Assembly (NCBI RefSeq): GCF_050624435.1
Contig: NW_027459445.1
Coordinates: forward strand, 1,674,001 to 1,738,000
Reading direction: 5' to 3'
DNA from: Tenrec ecaudatus
Taxonomy: Eukaryota; Chordata; Mammalia; Afrosoricida; Tenrecidae
Length of the DNA stretch: 64,000 bases
Notes under the pieces: generated by a model
What the model saw: the letters and a program-made list of their open reading frames with translations, nothing else
Databases searched by the model: none
What the model was told of the DNA's origin: nothing
Shown: positions 12,530 through 24,713 of the stretch, piece after piece
How positions within the stretch are numbered: the first letter of the stretch is position 1
How the letters are laid out: each line of letters opens with the position of its first letter
Translations under genes and position numbers: made by a program

Positions 12530-14326
12530 TTTGGATAAGCCTAGGGCTCCCCTAGTCTAATGCTTGGGCACCCCTAGGCTTAGGCTAGGGCACTACTAGG
12601 CTTATGCTAGGGCACCACTAGGCTTAGGTTAAGGCTAAGGCTCACCTAGTCTAAGGCTAGGGCACCCCTAGGCTTAGACTAGGGCACCCCTTGGCTTAGG
12701 CTAGGGCACTCATAGGCTTAGGCTATGGCACCCCTACGCTTAAGTTTGGACACCCCAAGGCTTAGGCTAGGGCAGCCCTAGGCTTAGGCTAAGGCTAGGG
12801 CTCACCTAGCCTAAGGCTCGGGCACCCCTAGGCTTAGACTAGGGCACCCCTTGGCTTAGGCTAGGGCACCCGTAGGCTTAGGCTATGGCACCCCTAGGCT
12901 TAGACTAAGGCTAGGGCTCCCCTAGGCTTAGGCAAGGGCACCCCTAGGCTTAGGCTAAGGATAGGGCTCCCCTAGCCTCAGGCTAGGTCACCCCTAGGCT
13001 CAGGCTAGGGCACCCCGAGGCTTAGGCTAGGGCAACCCTAGGCTTAGGCTAAGGCTAGGGCTCCCCTAGCGTCAGGCTAGGGCACCCCAAGGCTTAGGCT
13101 AGGGCACCCCTAGGCTTAGGCTTCGACACCCCTAGGCTTAGGCTAGGGCACCCCTAGGCTTAGGGTAAGGCTAGAGCTCCCTTAGCCTAAGGCTAGGGCA
13201 CCCGTAGGCTTAGGCTTTGGCACCCCTAGGCTTAGGCAATGGCACTCCTAGGCTAAGGCTAGGGCACCCCTAGCTTAGGCTTGGGCACCCCTAGGCTTAT
13301 GCTATGTCACCCCTAGGCTAAGGCAAGGGCACCCCTAGGCTTAGGCTAGGGCACCCCTAGGCTTAATCTAGGGCACCCCTAGGCTTAGGCTAGGACAGCC
13401 CTAGGCTTAGGCTAGGGCACCCCTAGGCTTAGGCTAAGGCTACGTCTCCCCTAGCCTCAGGCTAGGGCACCTTTAGTCTCAGGCTAGGGCGCCCCTAGGC
13501 TTGGGCTAGGGCACCCCTAGACTTAGGTTAGGGCAACCCTAAGCTTAGGCTAATGCTAGGGATCCCCTAGACTCAGGCTAGGGCACCCCTAGGCTCAGGC
13601 TAGCACGCCCCTAGGCTTAGGCTAGGGCACACCTAGGCTTAGGCTAGGGCACCCCTAGGCTTAAGCTAGGACACCCCTAGGCTTACGCTAAGGCTAGGGC
13701 TCCCCTAGCCTAAGGCTAGGGCACACCTAGGCTTAGGATAGGGCACCCCTAGGCTTAGGCTAGGACACCCCTAGGCTTAGGTTAGGGCACCCCTAGGCTT
13801 AAGCTAGGGCTGCCCAAGGCTTAGGCTAGGAAACCCCTAGGCTTAGGGTAGGACACACCAGGCTTAGGCTAAGGCTAGGGCTCCCCTAGCATAAGGCTAG
13901 GGTACACCTAGGCTTAGGCTAGGTCACCCCTAGGCTTAGGCTAAGGCTAGGGCTCCACTAGCCTAATGCTAGGGCACCCCTAGGCTTAGGCTAGGGGACC
14001 CCTAGGCTTAGGCTAGGACACCCCTAGGCTTACGCTAGGACACACCAGGCTTAGGCTAAGGCTAGGGCTCCCCTAGCCTTAGGCTAGGGCACACCTAAGC
14101 TTAGGCTAGGTCACCCCTAGGCTTAGGCTTGGGCACCCCTAGGCTTAGGCTATGGCACCCCTAGGCTTAGGCTAGGGCACCCCTAGGCTTAGGCTAAGGC
14201 TAGGGCTCCCCTAGGCTTAGGCTAGGGCACCCCTCGGCTTAGGCTAGGGCACCCCTAGGCTTAGGCTAGGGCACACCTAGGCTTAGGCTAGGGCACCCCT
14301 AGGTTTAGGCTATGGCACCCCTAGAC
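12530..14326. repeat. Domain-A HOR copy, short form (1,797 bp)
   Basis: It is the same type as the 1,843-bp copy. The GGGGACCCC monomer is at 13,994 and the next marker follows 333 bp later, against 334 bp in the first short copy. It is about two monomers shorter, missing near 12,940 (a CTTAAGC monomer and its neighbour). Single CACCTTTAG marker at 13,468. The order so far is long, short, long, short. Confidence 0.85.
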
Positions 14327-16932
14327 TTTGGATAAGCCTAGGGCTCCCCTAGTCTAATGCTTGGGCACCCCTAGGCTTAGGCTAGGGCACTACTAGGCTT
14401 ATGCTAGGGCACCACTAGGCTTAGGTTAAGGCTAAGGCTCACCTAGTCTAAGGCTAGGGCACCCCTAGGCTTAGACTAGGGCACCCCTTGGCTTAGGCTA
14501 GGGCACTCATAGGCTTAGGCTATGGCACCCCTAGGCTTAAGTTTGAACACCCCAAGGCTTAGGCTAGGGCAGCCCTAGGCTTAGGCTAAGGCTAGGGCTC
14601 ACCTAGCCTAAGGCTCGGGCACCCCTAGGCTTAGACTAGGGCACCCCTTGGCTTAGGCTAGGGCACCCGTAGGCTTAGGCTATGGCACCCCTAGGCTTAG
14701 ACTAAGGCTAGGGATCCCCTAGGCTTAGGCAAGGGCACCCCTAGGCTTAAGCTAGGGCACCCCTAGGCTTAGGCTAGGGCACCCCTAGGCTTAGGCTAAG
14801 GATAGGGCTCCCCTAGCCTCAGGCTAGGTCACCCCTAGGCTCAGGCTAGGGCACCCCGAAGCTTAGGCTAGGGCAAACCTAGGCTTAGGCTAAGGCTAGG
14901 GCTCCCCTAGCGTCAGGCTAGGGCACCCCAAGGCTTAGGCTAGGGCACCCCTAGGCTTAGGCTTCGACACCCCTAGGCTTCGGCTAGGGCACCCCTAGGC
15001 TTAGGGTAAGGCTAGAGCTCCCTTAGCCTAAGGCTAGGGCACCCGTAGGCTTAGGCTTTGGCACCCCTAGGCTTAGGCAATGGCACCCCTAGGCTAGGGC
15101 TAGGGCACCCCTAGGCTTAGGCTTGGGCACCCCTAGGCTTATGCTATGTCACCCCTAGGCTAAGGCTAGGGCACCCCTAGGCTTAGGCTAGGGCACCCCT
15201 AGGCTTAATCTAGCGCACCCCTAGGCTTAGGCTAGGACAGCCCTAGGCTTAGGCTAGGGCACCCCTAGGCTTAGGCTAAGGCTACGGCTCCCCTAGCCTC
15301 AGGCTAGGGCACCTTTAGTCTCAGGCTAGGGCGCCCCTAGGCTTGGGCTAGGGCACCCCTAGACTTAGGTTAGGGCAACCCTAAGCTTAGACTAAGGCTA
15401 GGGATCCCCTAGACTCAGGCTAGGGCACCCCTAGGCTCAGGCTAGCACGCCCCTAGGCTTAGGCTACGGCACACCAAGGCTTAGGCTAGGGCACCCCTAG
15501 GCTTAAGCTAGGACACCCCTAGGCTTACGCTAAGGCTAGGGCTCCCCTAGCCTAAGGCTAGGGCACACCTAGGCTTAGGATAGGGCACCCCTAGGCTTAG
15601 GCTAGGACACCCCTAGGCTTAGGTTAGGGCACCCCTAGGCTTAAGCTAGGGCTGCCCAAGGCTTAGGCTAGGACACCCCTAGGCTTAGGGTAGGACACAC
15701 CAGGCTTAGGCTAAGGCTAGGGCTCCCCTAGCCTATGTCTAGGGCACACCTAGGCTTAGGCTAGGTCACCCCTAGGCTTAGGCTAAGGCTTGGGCTCCAC
15801 TAGCCTAATGCTAGGGCACCCCTAGGCTTAGGCTAGGGCACCCCTAGGCTTAGGCTAGGACACCCCTAGGCTTAGGCTAGGACACACCAGGCTTAGGCTA
15901 AGGCTAGGGCCCCCCTAGCCTTATGCTAGGGCCCACCTAAGCTTGGGCTAGGTCACCCCTAGGCTTAGGCTTGGGCACACCTAGGCTTAGGCTATGGCAC
16001 CCTTAGGCTAAGACTAGGGCACCCCTAGGCTTAGGCTAAGGCTAGGGCTCCCCTAGGCTTAGGCTAGGGCACCCCTCGGCTTAGGCTAGGGCACCCCTAG
16101 GCTTAGGCTAGGGCACCCCTAGGCTTAGGCTAGGGCACCCCTAGGCTTAGGCTAAAGCTACGACTCCCCTAGCCTCAGGCTAGGGCATCTTTAGACTCAG
16201 GCTAGGGCCCCCCTAGGCTTGGGCTAGGGCACCCCTAGACTTAGGCTAGGGCAACCCTAACTAAGGCTGAGGCTAGGGATCCCCTAGACTCAGGCTAGGG
16301 CACCCCTATGCTCAGGCTAGCACGCCCCTAGGCTTAGGCTAGGGCACACCTAGGCTTAGGCTAGGGCACCCCTAGGCTTAAGCTAGGACACCCCTAGGCT
16401 TACACTAAGGCTAGGGCTCCCCTAGCCTAAGGCTAGGGCACACCTAGGCTTAGGCTAGGGCACCCCTAGGCTTAGGCTAGGACAACCCTAGGTTAGGCTA
16501 GGGCACCCCTAGGCTTAAGCTAGGAAACCCCTTGGCTTAAGCTAAGGCTAGGGATCCTCTAGCCTAAGGCTTGGGCACACCTAGACTTAGGCTAGGGCAC
16601 CCCTAGGCTTAGGCTAGGACACCCCTAGGCTTAGGCTAAGGCTAGGGCTCCCCTAGCTTAAGGCTAGGGCACCCCTATGCTTAGGTTAGGGCACCCCTAG
16701 GCTTAAGCTAGGGCAGCCCTAGGCTTAGGCTACGGCACCCCTAGGCTTAGGCTAGGTTACCCATAGCTTTGGCTAAGGCTAGGGCTCCCCTATCCTAAGG
16801 CTAGAGCACCCCTAGGCTTAGGCTACGGCACCCATAGTTTAGGCTAAGGCTAGGGCTCCCCTATCCTAAGGCTAGGGCACCCCTAGGCTTAGGCTAGGGC
16901 ACCCCTAGGTTTAGGCTATGGCACCCCTAGGC
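14327..16932. repeat. Domain-A HOR copy, intermediate form (2,606 bp)
   Basis: This copy is bounded by the TTTGGATAAGCC marker at 14,327 and 16,933. Its first part follows the short form, with CACCTTTAG at 15,310, which is 1,842 bp after 13,468 (the preceding pair is 1,843 bp apart). Its second part holds a variant marker, CATCTTTAG, at 16,186. It looks like a hybrid of short and long forms, as unequal exchange between copies would give. Confidence 0.75.
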
Positions 16933-18480
16933 TTTGGATAAGCCTAGGGCTCCCCTAGTCTAATGCTTGGGCACCCCTAGGCTTAGGCTAGGGCACCACT
17001 AGGCTTATGCTAGGGCACCACTAGGCTTAGGCTAAGGCTAGGGATCCCCTAGTCTAAGGCCTGGGCACCCCTAGGCTTAGACTAGGGCACGCCTTGGCTT
17101 AGGCTAGGGCACTCATAGGCTTTGGCTATGGCACCCCTAGGCTTAAGTTTGGACACCCCAAGGCTTAGGCTAGGGCAGCCCTAGGCTTAGGCTAAGGCTA
17201 GGGCTCCCCAATCCTAAGGCTCGGGCACCCCTAGGCTTAGACTAGGGCACCCCTTGGCTTAGGCTAGGGCACCCGTAGGCTTAGGCTATGGCACCCCTAG
17301 GCTTAGGCTAAGGCTAGGGCTCCCCTAGGCTTAGGCTAGGGCACCCCTAGGCTTAGGCTAGGGCACCCCTAGGCTTAGGCTAGGGCACCCCTAGGCTTAG
17401 GCTAAGGCTAGGGCTCCCCTAGCATCAGGCTAGGTCAAACCTAGGCTCAGGCTAGGGCACCCCTAGGCTTAAGCTAGGACACCCCTAGGCTTACGCTAAG
17501 GCTACGGCTCCCCTAGCCTAAGGCTAGGGCACACCTAGGCTTAGGCTAGGGCACCCCTAGGCTTAGGCTAGGACAACCCTAGGCTTAGGCTAGGGCACCC
17601 CTAGGCTTAAGCTAGGAAACCCCTTGGCTTACACTAAGGCTAGGGATCCTCTAGCCTAAGGCTTGGGCACACCTAGACTTAGGCTAGGGCACCCCTATGC
17701 TTAGGTTAGGGCACCCCTAGGCTTAAGCTTGGGCAGCCCTAGGCTTAGGCTACGGAACACCTAGGCTTAGGCTAGTTTACCCATAGCTTAGGCTAAGGCT
17801 AGGGCTCCCCTATCCTAAGGCTAGAGCACCCCTAGGCTTAGGCTACGGCACCCATAGTTTAGGCTAAGGCTAGGGCTCCCCTATCCTAAGGCTAGGGCAC
17901 CCCTAGGCTTAGGCTAGGGCACCCCTAGGTTTAGGCTATGGCACCCCTAGGCTTTGGATAAGCCTAGGGCTCCCCTAGTCTAATGCTTGGGCACCCCTAG
18001 GCTTAGGCTAGGGCACCACTAGGCTTATGCTAGGGCACCACTAGGCTTAGGCTAAGGCTAGGGATCCCCTAGTCTAAGGCCTGGGCACCCCTAGGCTTAG
18101 ACTAGGGCACCCCTTGGCTTAGGCTAGGGCACTCATAGGCTTAGGCTATGGCACCCCTAGGTTTAAGTTTGGACACCCCAAGGCTTAGGCTAGGGCAGCC
18201 CTAGGCTTAGGCTAAGGCTAGGGCTCCCCTATCCTAAGGCTCGGGCACCCCTAGGCTTAGACTAGGGAACCCCTTGGCTTAGGCTAGGGCACCCGTAGGC
18301 TTAGGCTGTGGCACCCCTAGGCTTAGGCTAAGGCTAGGGCTCCCCTAGGCTTAGGCTAGGGCACCCCTAGGCTTAAGCTAGGGCACCCCTAGGCTTAGGC
18401 TAGGGCACCCCTAGGCTGAGGCTAAGGCTATGGCTCCCCTAGCATCAGGCTAGGTCAAACCTAGGATCAGGCTAGGGCAC
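16370..18480. repeat. 1.0-kb tandem duplication (copies 1,091 and 1,020 bp)
   Basis: Copy one is about 16,370-17,460 and copy two about 17,461-18,480. The offset is 1,091 bp in the first part and 1,020 bp in the rest. The difference is a 72-bp deletion in copy two near 17,690 and a one-base deletion in copy one (AGGTTAGG for AGGCTTAGG near 16,490). Long lines, such as 16,801 and 17,821, match exactly. Both copies keep TTTGGATAAGCC (16,933 and 17,953) and the TTAAGTTTGGACACC marker (17,140 and 18,160). Confidence 0.9.
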
Positions 18481-21400
18481 CCCGAGGATTAGGCTAGGGA
18501 AACCCTAGGCTTAGGCTAAGGCTAGGGCTCCCCTAGCCTCAGGCTAGGGCACCCCAAGATTAGGCTAGGGCACCCCTAGGCTTAGGCTTTGACACCCCTA
18601 GGCTTAGGCTAGGGCACCCCTAGGCTTAGGGTAAGGCTAGAGCTTCCTTACCTAAGGCTAGGGCACCCCTAGGCTTAGGCTTTGGCACCCCTAGGCTTAG
18701 GCTATGGCACCCCTATGCTAAGGCTAGGGCACCCCTAGGCTTAGGCTTGGGCACCCCTAGGCTTAGGCTATGGCACCCCTAGGCTAAGGCTAGGGCACCC
18801 CTAGGCTTAGGCTAAGGCTAGGGCTCCCCTAGGCTTAGGCTAGGGCACCCCTAGGCTTAGGCTAGGGCACCCCTAGGCTTGGGCTAGGGCACCCATAGCT
18901 TAGGCTAAGGCTAGGGCTCCCCTAGCCTAAGGCTACGGCACCCCTAGGCTTAGGCTAGGTCACCCCTAGGCTTAGGCTAGGACACCCCTAGGCATACGCT
19001 AGGACACACCAGGCTTATGCTAAGGCTAGGGCTCCCCTAGCCTAAGGTTAGGGCACACCTAGGCTTAGGCTAGGTCACCCCTAGGCTTAGGCTTGGGAAC
19101 CCCTAGGGTTAGGCTATGGCACCCCTAGGCTAAGGCTAAGGCACCCCTAGGCTTAGGCTAAGGCTAGGGCTCCCCTAGGCTTAGGCTAGGGCACCCCTCG
19201 GCTTAGGCTAGGGCACCCCTCGGCTTGGGCTAGGGCACCCCTAGACATAGGCTAGGGCAACCCTAAGCTTAGGCTAAGGCTAGGGATCCCCTAGACTCAG
19301 GCTAGGGCACCCCTAGGCTCAGGCTAGCGCGCCCCTAGGCTTAGGTTAGGGCACACCTAGGCTTAGGCTAGGGCACCCCTAGGCTTAGGCTAGGGTACCC
19401 CTAGCTTAGGCAAAGGCTAGGGCTCCTCTTGGCTTAGGCTAGGGCATTCCTAGGCTTAGGCTACGGCACCCCTAAGCTAAGGCTAAGGCTAGGGCTCCCC
19501 TAGCCTAAGGCTAGGGCACCGCTAGGCTTAGTCTAAAGCTAGGGTTCCCATATCCTTAGGCTAGGGCTCCCCGAGCCATTGGCTAGGGCACCCCTAGGCT
19601 TAAAATAAGGCTAGGGCTCCCCTAGGCTTAGGCTAGGGCACCCCTAGGCTTAGGCTAAGGCTATGGCTCCCTTTTCCTAAGGATAGGGCACCCCTAGCTT
19701 AAGGCTAGGGCACACCTAGGATTAGGCTAGGGCACCCCTAGGCTTAGGCTAGGGAACCCTTAGGCTTAGTCTATGGCACCCCTAGGCTTAGCCTATGGCA
19801 CCCCTAGGCTTAGGATAAGGCTAAGGCTCCCCTAGCCTAAGGCTAGGGCACCCCTAGGCTTAGGCTAGGGCACCCCTAGGCTTAATCTATGGCACCCCTA
19901 GGCTTAGGCTAGGGCACCCCTAGGCTTAGGCTAGGGCACCCCTAGGCTTAGGCTAAGGCTACGGCTCCCCTAGCCTCAGGCTAGGGCACCTTTAGACTCA
20001 GGTTAGGGCCCCCCTAGGCTTGGGCTAGGGCACCCCTAGACTTAGGCTACGGCAACCCTAAGCTTAAGCTAAGGCTAGGGATCCCCTAGACTCAGGCTAG
20101 GGCACCCCTAGGCTCAGGCTAGCACGCCCCTAGGCTTAGGCTAGGGCACACCTAGGCTTTGGCTAGGGCACCCCTAGGCTTAAGCTAGGACACCCCTAGG
20201 CTTACGCTAAGGCTAGGGCTCCCCTAGCCTAAGGCTAGGGCACACCTAGGCTTAGGCTAGGGCACCCCTAGGCTTAGGCTAGGACACCACTAGGCTTAGG
20301 TTAGGGTACCCCTAGGCTTAAGCTAGGGCTGCCCAAGGCTAAGGCTAGGGCACCCCTAGACTTAGGCTAGGGCACCCCTAGGCTTAGGCTAATGCTATGG
20401 CTCCCCTAGCCTAATGCTAGGGCACCCCTAGGCTTAGGCTAGGGTACCCATAGCTTAGGCTAAGGCTATGGCACCCCTAGCCGAAGGCTAGGGCACCCCT
20501 ATGCTTAGGCTAGGGCACCCCTAGGCTTAGGCAAGGGTACCCCTAGGCTTAGGCTAGCACCCCTAGGCTTAGGCTAAGGCTACGGCTCCCCTAGCCTTAG
20601 GCTAGGGCACCTTCAGACTCAGGCTAGGGCCGCCCTAGGCTTGGGCTAGGGCACCCCTAGACTTAGGCTAGGGCAACCCTAAGCTTAGGCTAAGGCTAGG
20701 GATCCCCAAGACTCAGGCTAGGGCACCCCTAGGCTCAGGCTAGCACGCCCCTTGGCTTAGGCTAGGGCACACCTAGGCTTAGGCTAGGGCACACCTAGGC
20801 TTAAGCTAGGACACCCCTAGGCTTACGCAAAGGCTAGGGCTCCCCTAGCCTAAGGCTAGGGCACACCTAGGCTTAAGCTAGGGCACCCCTAGGCTTAGGC
20901 TAGGACACCCCTAGGCTTAGGTTAGGGCACCCCTAGCCTAAGGCTAGGGCACCCCTAGCCTTAGGCCAAGTCACCCCTAGGCTTAGGCTAGGACACCCCT
21001 AGGCTTAGGGTAGGACACACCAGGCTTAGGCTAAGGCTAGGGCTCCCCTAGCCTAAGGCTAGGGCACACGTAGTCTTAGGCTAGGTCACCCCTAGGCTTA
21101 GGCTAAGGCTAGGGCTCCACTAGCCTAATGCTAGGGCACCCCTAGGCTTAGGCTAGGGCACCCATAGCTTAGGCTAAGGCTAGGGCTCCCCTAGCCTAAG
21201 GCTACGGCACCCCTAGGCTTAGGCTCGTCACCCCTAGGCTTAGGCTAGGACACCCCTAGGCTTACGCTAGGACACACCAGGCTTAGGCTAAGGCTAGGGC
21301 TCCCCTAGCCTAAGGCTAGGGCACACCTAGGCTTAGGCTAGGTCACCCCTAGGCTTAGGCTTGGGAACCCCTAGGGTTAGGCTATGGCACCCCTAAGCTA

Positions 21401-22340
21401 AGGCTAAGGCACCCCTAGGCTTAGGCTAAGGCTAGGGCTCCCCTATGCTTAGGCTAGGGCACCCCTCGGCTTAGGCTAGGGCACCCCTCGGCTTGGGCTA
21501 GGGCACCCCTCGGCTTAGGCTAGGGCACCCCTAGGCTTAGGCTAGGGTACCCCTAGCTTAGGCAAAGGATAGGGCTCCTCTTGGCTTAGGCTAGGACATT
21601 CCTAGGCTTAGGCTAGGGCACCCCTAAGCTAAGGCTAAGGCTAGGGCTCCCCTAGCCTAAGGCTAGGGCACCGCTAGGCTTAGTCTAAAGCTAGGGTTCC
21701 CATATCCTTAGGCTAGGGCTCCCCGAGCCTTTGGCTAGGGCACCCCTAGGCTTAGGATAAGGCTAGGGCTCCCCTAGGCTTAGGCTAGGGCACCCCTAGG
21801 CTTAGGCTAAGGCTATGGCTCCCTTTTCCTAAGGATAGGGCACCCCTAGCTTAAGGCTAGGGCACACCTAGGATTAGGCTAGGGCACCCCTAGGCTTAGG
21901 CTAGGGAACCCTTAGGCTTAGTCTATGGCACCCCTAGGCTTAGCCTATGGCACCCCTAGGCTTAGGATAAGGCTAAGGCTCCCCTAGCCTAAGGCTAGGG
22001 CACCCCTAGGCTTAGGGTAGGGGTCCCCTAGGCTTAGGCTAGGGCACCCCTAGCTTTAGGCTAGGGCACCCCTAGGTTTAGGCTAGGGCACCCCTAGGCT
22101 TAGGCTATGGCACACCTAGGCTTAGGCTAAGGCTAGGGCTCCCCTAGCCTAAGGATAGGGCACCCCTTGGCTTAGGCTAGGGTACCCCTAGGCTTAGGCT
22201 AGGGCACTCCTAGCTTTAGGCTAGGGCACCCCTAGGCTTAGGCTAGGGCATTCTGAGGCTTAGGCTAAGGCTACGGCTCCCCTAGCCTCAGGCTAGGGCA
22301 CCTTTAGACTCAGGCAAGGGCCCCCCTAGACTTTGGCTAA
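18481..22340. repeat. Distal domain A with a split 2.2-kb duplication
   Basis: The stretch 18,960-19,260 aligns to 21,230-21,480 at an offset of 2,268 bp, including the shared odd monomer GGGAACCCCTAGGGTTAGG. The stretch 19,390-19,866 aligns to 21,542-22,018 at 2,152 bp, with shared CATATCCTTAGG, CCCCGAGCC and CCCTTTTCCTAAGG variants. The 116-bp change in offset means one copy gained or lost about five monomers in between. Between the copies lies a pair of 0.6-kb subunits (CACCTTTAG at 19,987; CACCTTCAG at 20,608). The CCCTTTTCC variants are seen only here. Confidence 0.8.
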
Positions 22341-22400
22341 GGTTAGGTCTCCCCTAGCCTTAGGCTATGACTCCCCTAGCATTAGGCTAGGGCTCCCCTA
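22320..22400. other. Boundary between satellite domains A and B
   Basis: The last domain-A marker (CACCTTTAGACTCAGG) sits at 22,299. It is followed by a C-rich variant with a run of six C, then CTAGACTTTGGCTAAGG. Within two or three monomers the sequence switches to TAGCCTTAGGC / TAGGGCTCCCC units. Monomer phase and orientation are kept across the junction and no foreign sequence lies at it. The switch is therefore between two monomer populations of one family, not an insertion. The exact breakpoint is uncertain by about 60 bp. Confidence 0.8.
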
Positions 22401-24713
22401 TCCTTGGATAGGGCACCCCTAGGCCCTGGCTAACGCTAGGGCTCCCCTAGCCTTAGGCTAGGGCACCCCTAGGCTTAGGCTAAGGCTAGGGCTCCCATAC
22501 CCTTAGGGTAAGGCTCCCCAAGCCTTAGGCTAGGGCACCCCATAGGCTTAGGTAAAGGCTAGGGCTCCCCTAGACTTAGGATAGTGCTCCCCTAGCCTTA
22601 GGATAGGGCACCCCTAGGCTTAGGCTTAGGCTACGGCTCCCCTAGCCTTAGGCTAGGGCTCTCTTAGCCTTAGGATAGGGCATCCCTAGGCTTAGGCTAA
22701 GGCGAGGGCTCCCCTAGCCTTAGGCTAGGGCACCCCTAAGCTTAGGCTCAGGCACCCCTAGACTTAGGCGAGTGCTCCACTAGCCTTAGGCTACGGCTCC
22801 CCTAGGCTTAGGATAAGGCTAGGGCTCCCCTAACTTACGCTAGGACACCCATAGGCTTAGGCAAGGGCTCCTCTAGCCTTAGGTTCGGGCACCCCTAGGC
22901 TTAGGCTAAGGCTAGGGCTCCCCTAGCTTTAGGCTATGGCACCCCTAAGCTTAGGCTAAGGCTAGGTTTCTCCTAGCCTTAGGCTAGGGTTCTCCTAGCC
23001 TTAGGCTAGGGCACCCCTAGGCTTAGGCTAGGGCTCCCATGGCCCTAGGATAGGGTTCCCCTATCCTTAGGCCAGGACACCCCTAGGCTTAGTCCAGGGC
23101 TCCCCTAGCCTTAGGCTAGGGCTCCCCTAGGCTTAGGCTAGGGCTCCCTTAGGCTTAGGCTAGGGCTCCCCTAGCCTTAGGCTAGGGCACACCTAGGCTG
23201 AGGCTAGGGCTCCCCTAGCCTTAGGTTCGGGCACCCCTAGGTTTTGGCATGGGCTCCCCTAGCCTTAGACTAGGGCACCCCTAGGCTTAGGCTATGACTG
23301 CCCTAGCCTTAGGCTACGGCACCCCTAGGCTTAGGCTAAGGCTAGGGATCCCCTAGCCTTAGGCTTGGACTCCCCTAGCCTTAGTTTGGGGCACCCCTAG
23401 GCTTAGGCTAGGGCTCCCCTAGCCTTAGGCTAGGGCTCCCCTAGGCTTAGGCTAGGGATCCTTTAGCTTTAGGCTAGTGCTCCCCTAGCCTTAGGGTAGG
23501 GCACCCCTAGGCTTAGGCTAGGGCTCCCCTAGCCTTAGGCTAGGGCACCCCTAGGTTTAGGCTAAGGCTAGGGCTCTTCTAGCCTTAGGCTAGGGTTCTC
23601 CTAGCCTTAGGCTAGGGCACCCCTAAGCTTAGGCTAGGGCTCCCCTAGCCTTATGCTCGGGCTCCCCTAGCCCTAGGCTAGGGTTCCCCTATCCTTAGGC
23701 CAGGGCACGCCTAGGCTTAGGCTAGGGCACCCCAAGGCTTAGGCTAAGGCTAGGGATCCCCTAGCCTTAGGCTAGGACTCCCCTAGCCTTAGTTTAGGGC
23801 ACCCCTAGGCTTAGGCTAGGGCTCCCCTAGCCTTAGGCTAGGGCTCCCCTAGGCTTAGCCTAGGGCTCCCTTAGCTTTAGGCTAGGGCTCCACTAGCCTT
23901 AGGGTAGGGCACCCCTAGGCTTAGGCTAAGGGTTGGGCTCCCCTAGCCTTAGGCTAGTGCTCCCCAACCTTAGGCTAGGGCACCCCTAGGCTTAGGCTAA
24001 GGCTAGCACTCCCCTAGCCTTAGGATACGGCTCCCCTAGCCTTAAGCTACGGCTCCCCTAGCCTTAGGCTAGGGCACCCATAGGCTTTGGCTAGGGAACC
24101 CATAGGCTTAGGCTAAGGCTAAGGCTCCCCTAGCCTTAGGTATGGCAGCCCTAGGCTTAGGCTTGTGCTCCCCTAGCCTAAGGCTAGGGCACACCTAGGA
24201 TTAGGCTAGGGCACCCCTAGGCTTAGGCTAACGCTAGGGCTCCCATAGGCTTAGGCTAGGGCACCCCTAGGCTTAGGCTATGGCACCCCTAGGCTTAGGA
24301 TAAGGCTAAGGCTCCCCTAGCCTTAGGCTAGGGCACCCCTAGGCTTAGGCTAAGTGTAGGGATCCCCTAGCTGTAGGCTAGGAATCCCCTAGCCTTAGGC
24401 GAGGGCTCCCCTAGGCTTAGGCTAGGGCTCCCTTAGCTTTATGCTAGGGCTCCCATAGCCTAAGGGTAGAGAACCCCTAGGCTTAGGCTAGGGCTCCCCT
24501 AGCCTTACGCTAGGGCACCCCTAGGCTTAGGCTAAGGCTCCTCTAGCCTTAGGTTTGGGCACCCCTAGGCTTAGGATAAGACTAGGGCTCCCCTAGCTTA
24601 GGCTAGGACACCCCTAAGCTTAGGCTAAGGCTAGGGCTCTCCTAGCCATAGGCTAGGGTTCTCCTAGCCTTAGGCTAGGGCACCCCTAGGCTTAGGCTAG
24701 GGCTCCCCTAGCC
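22400..24713. repeat. Proximal domain B, diverse monomers, weak HOR order
   Basis: Type-A and type-B monomers alternate here with many private variants and few long repeats. The clearest is a block of about 200 bp at 23,330-23,535, seen again at 23,740-23,945 (offset 408 bp, about 10 differences), carrying GGGATCCCC, AGTTT and TTTAGGCTAG variants. This stretch looks older or less homogenised than the blocks downstream, as expected near an array or domain edge. Confidence 0.7.

Larger units (their letters stand above)
1..22340. repeat. Satellite domain A (type-A monomers, TAA-form core)
   Basis: This domain is dominated by the type-A monomer TAGGCTTAGGC / TAGGGCACCCC. At intervals a 28-mer occurs (TAGGCTTAGGC, TAAGGC, TAGGGCTCCCC). 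It is typically followed by a 22-mer starting TAGCCTAAGGC, so the three changes (hexamer, CTC, TAGCC) travel together. When TAGCC appears here the centre of the monomer usually reads CCTAAGG, whereas domain B reads CCTTAGG. A second haplotype marker, CACCTTTAG followed by (A or T)CTCAGG, recurs through the domain, last at 22,299, and I did not see it downstream. These shared variants show that domain A evolved as a unit, separately from domain B. Confidence 0.9.

Noticed and set aside
22320..22400. Transposon or insertion at the domain boundary
   Set aside because: Monomer phase and orientation continue across the junction, with no terminal repeats, target duplication or non-satellite sequence.
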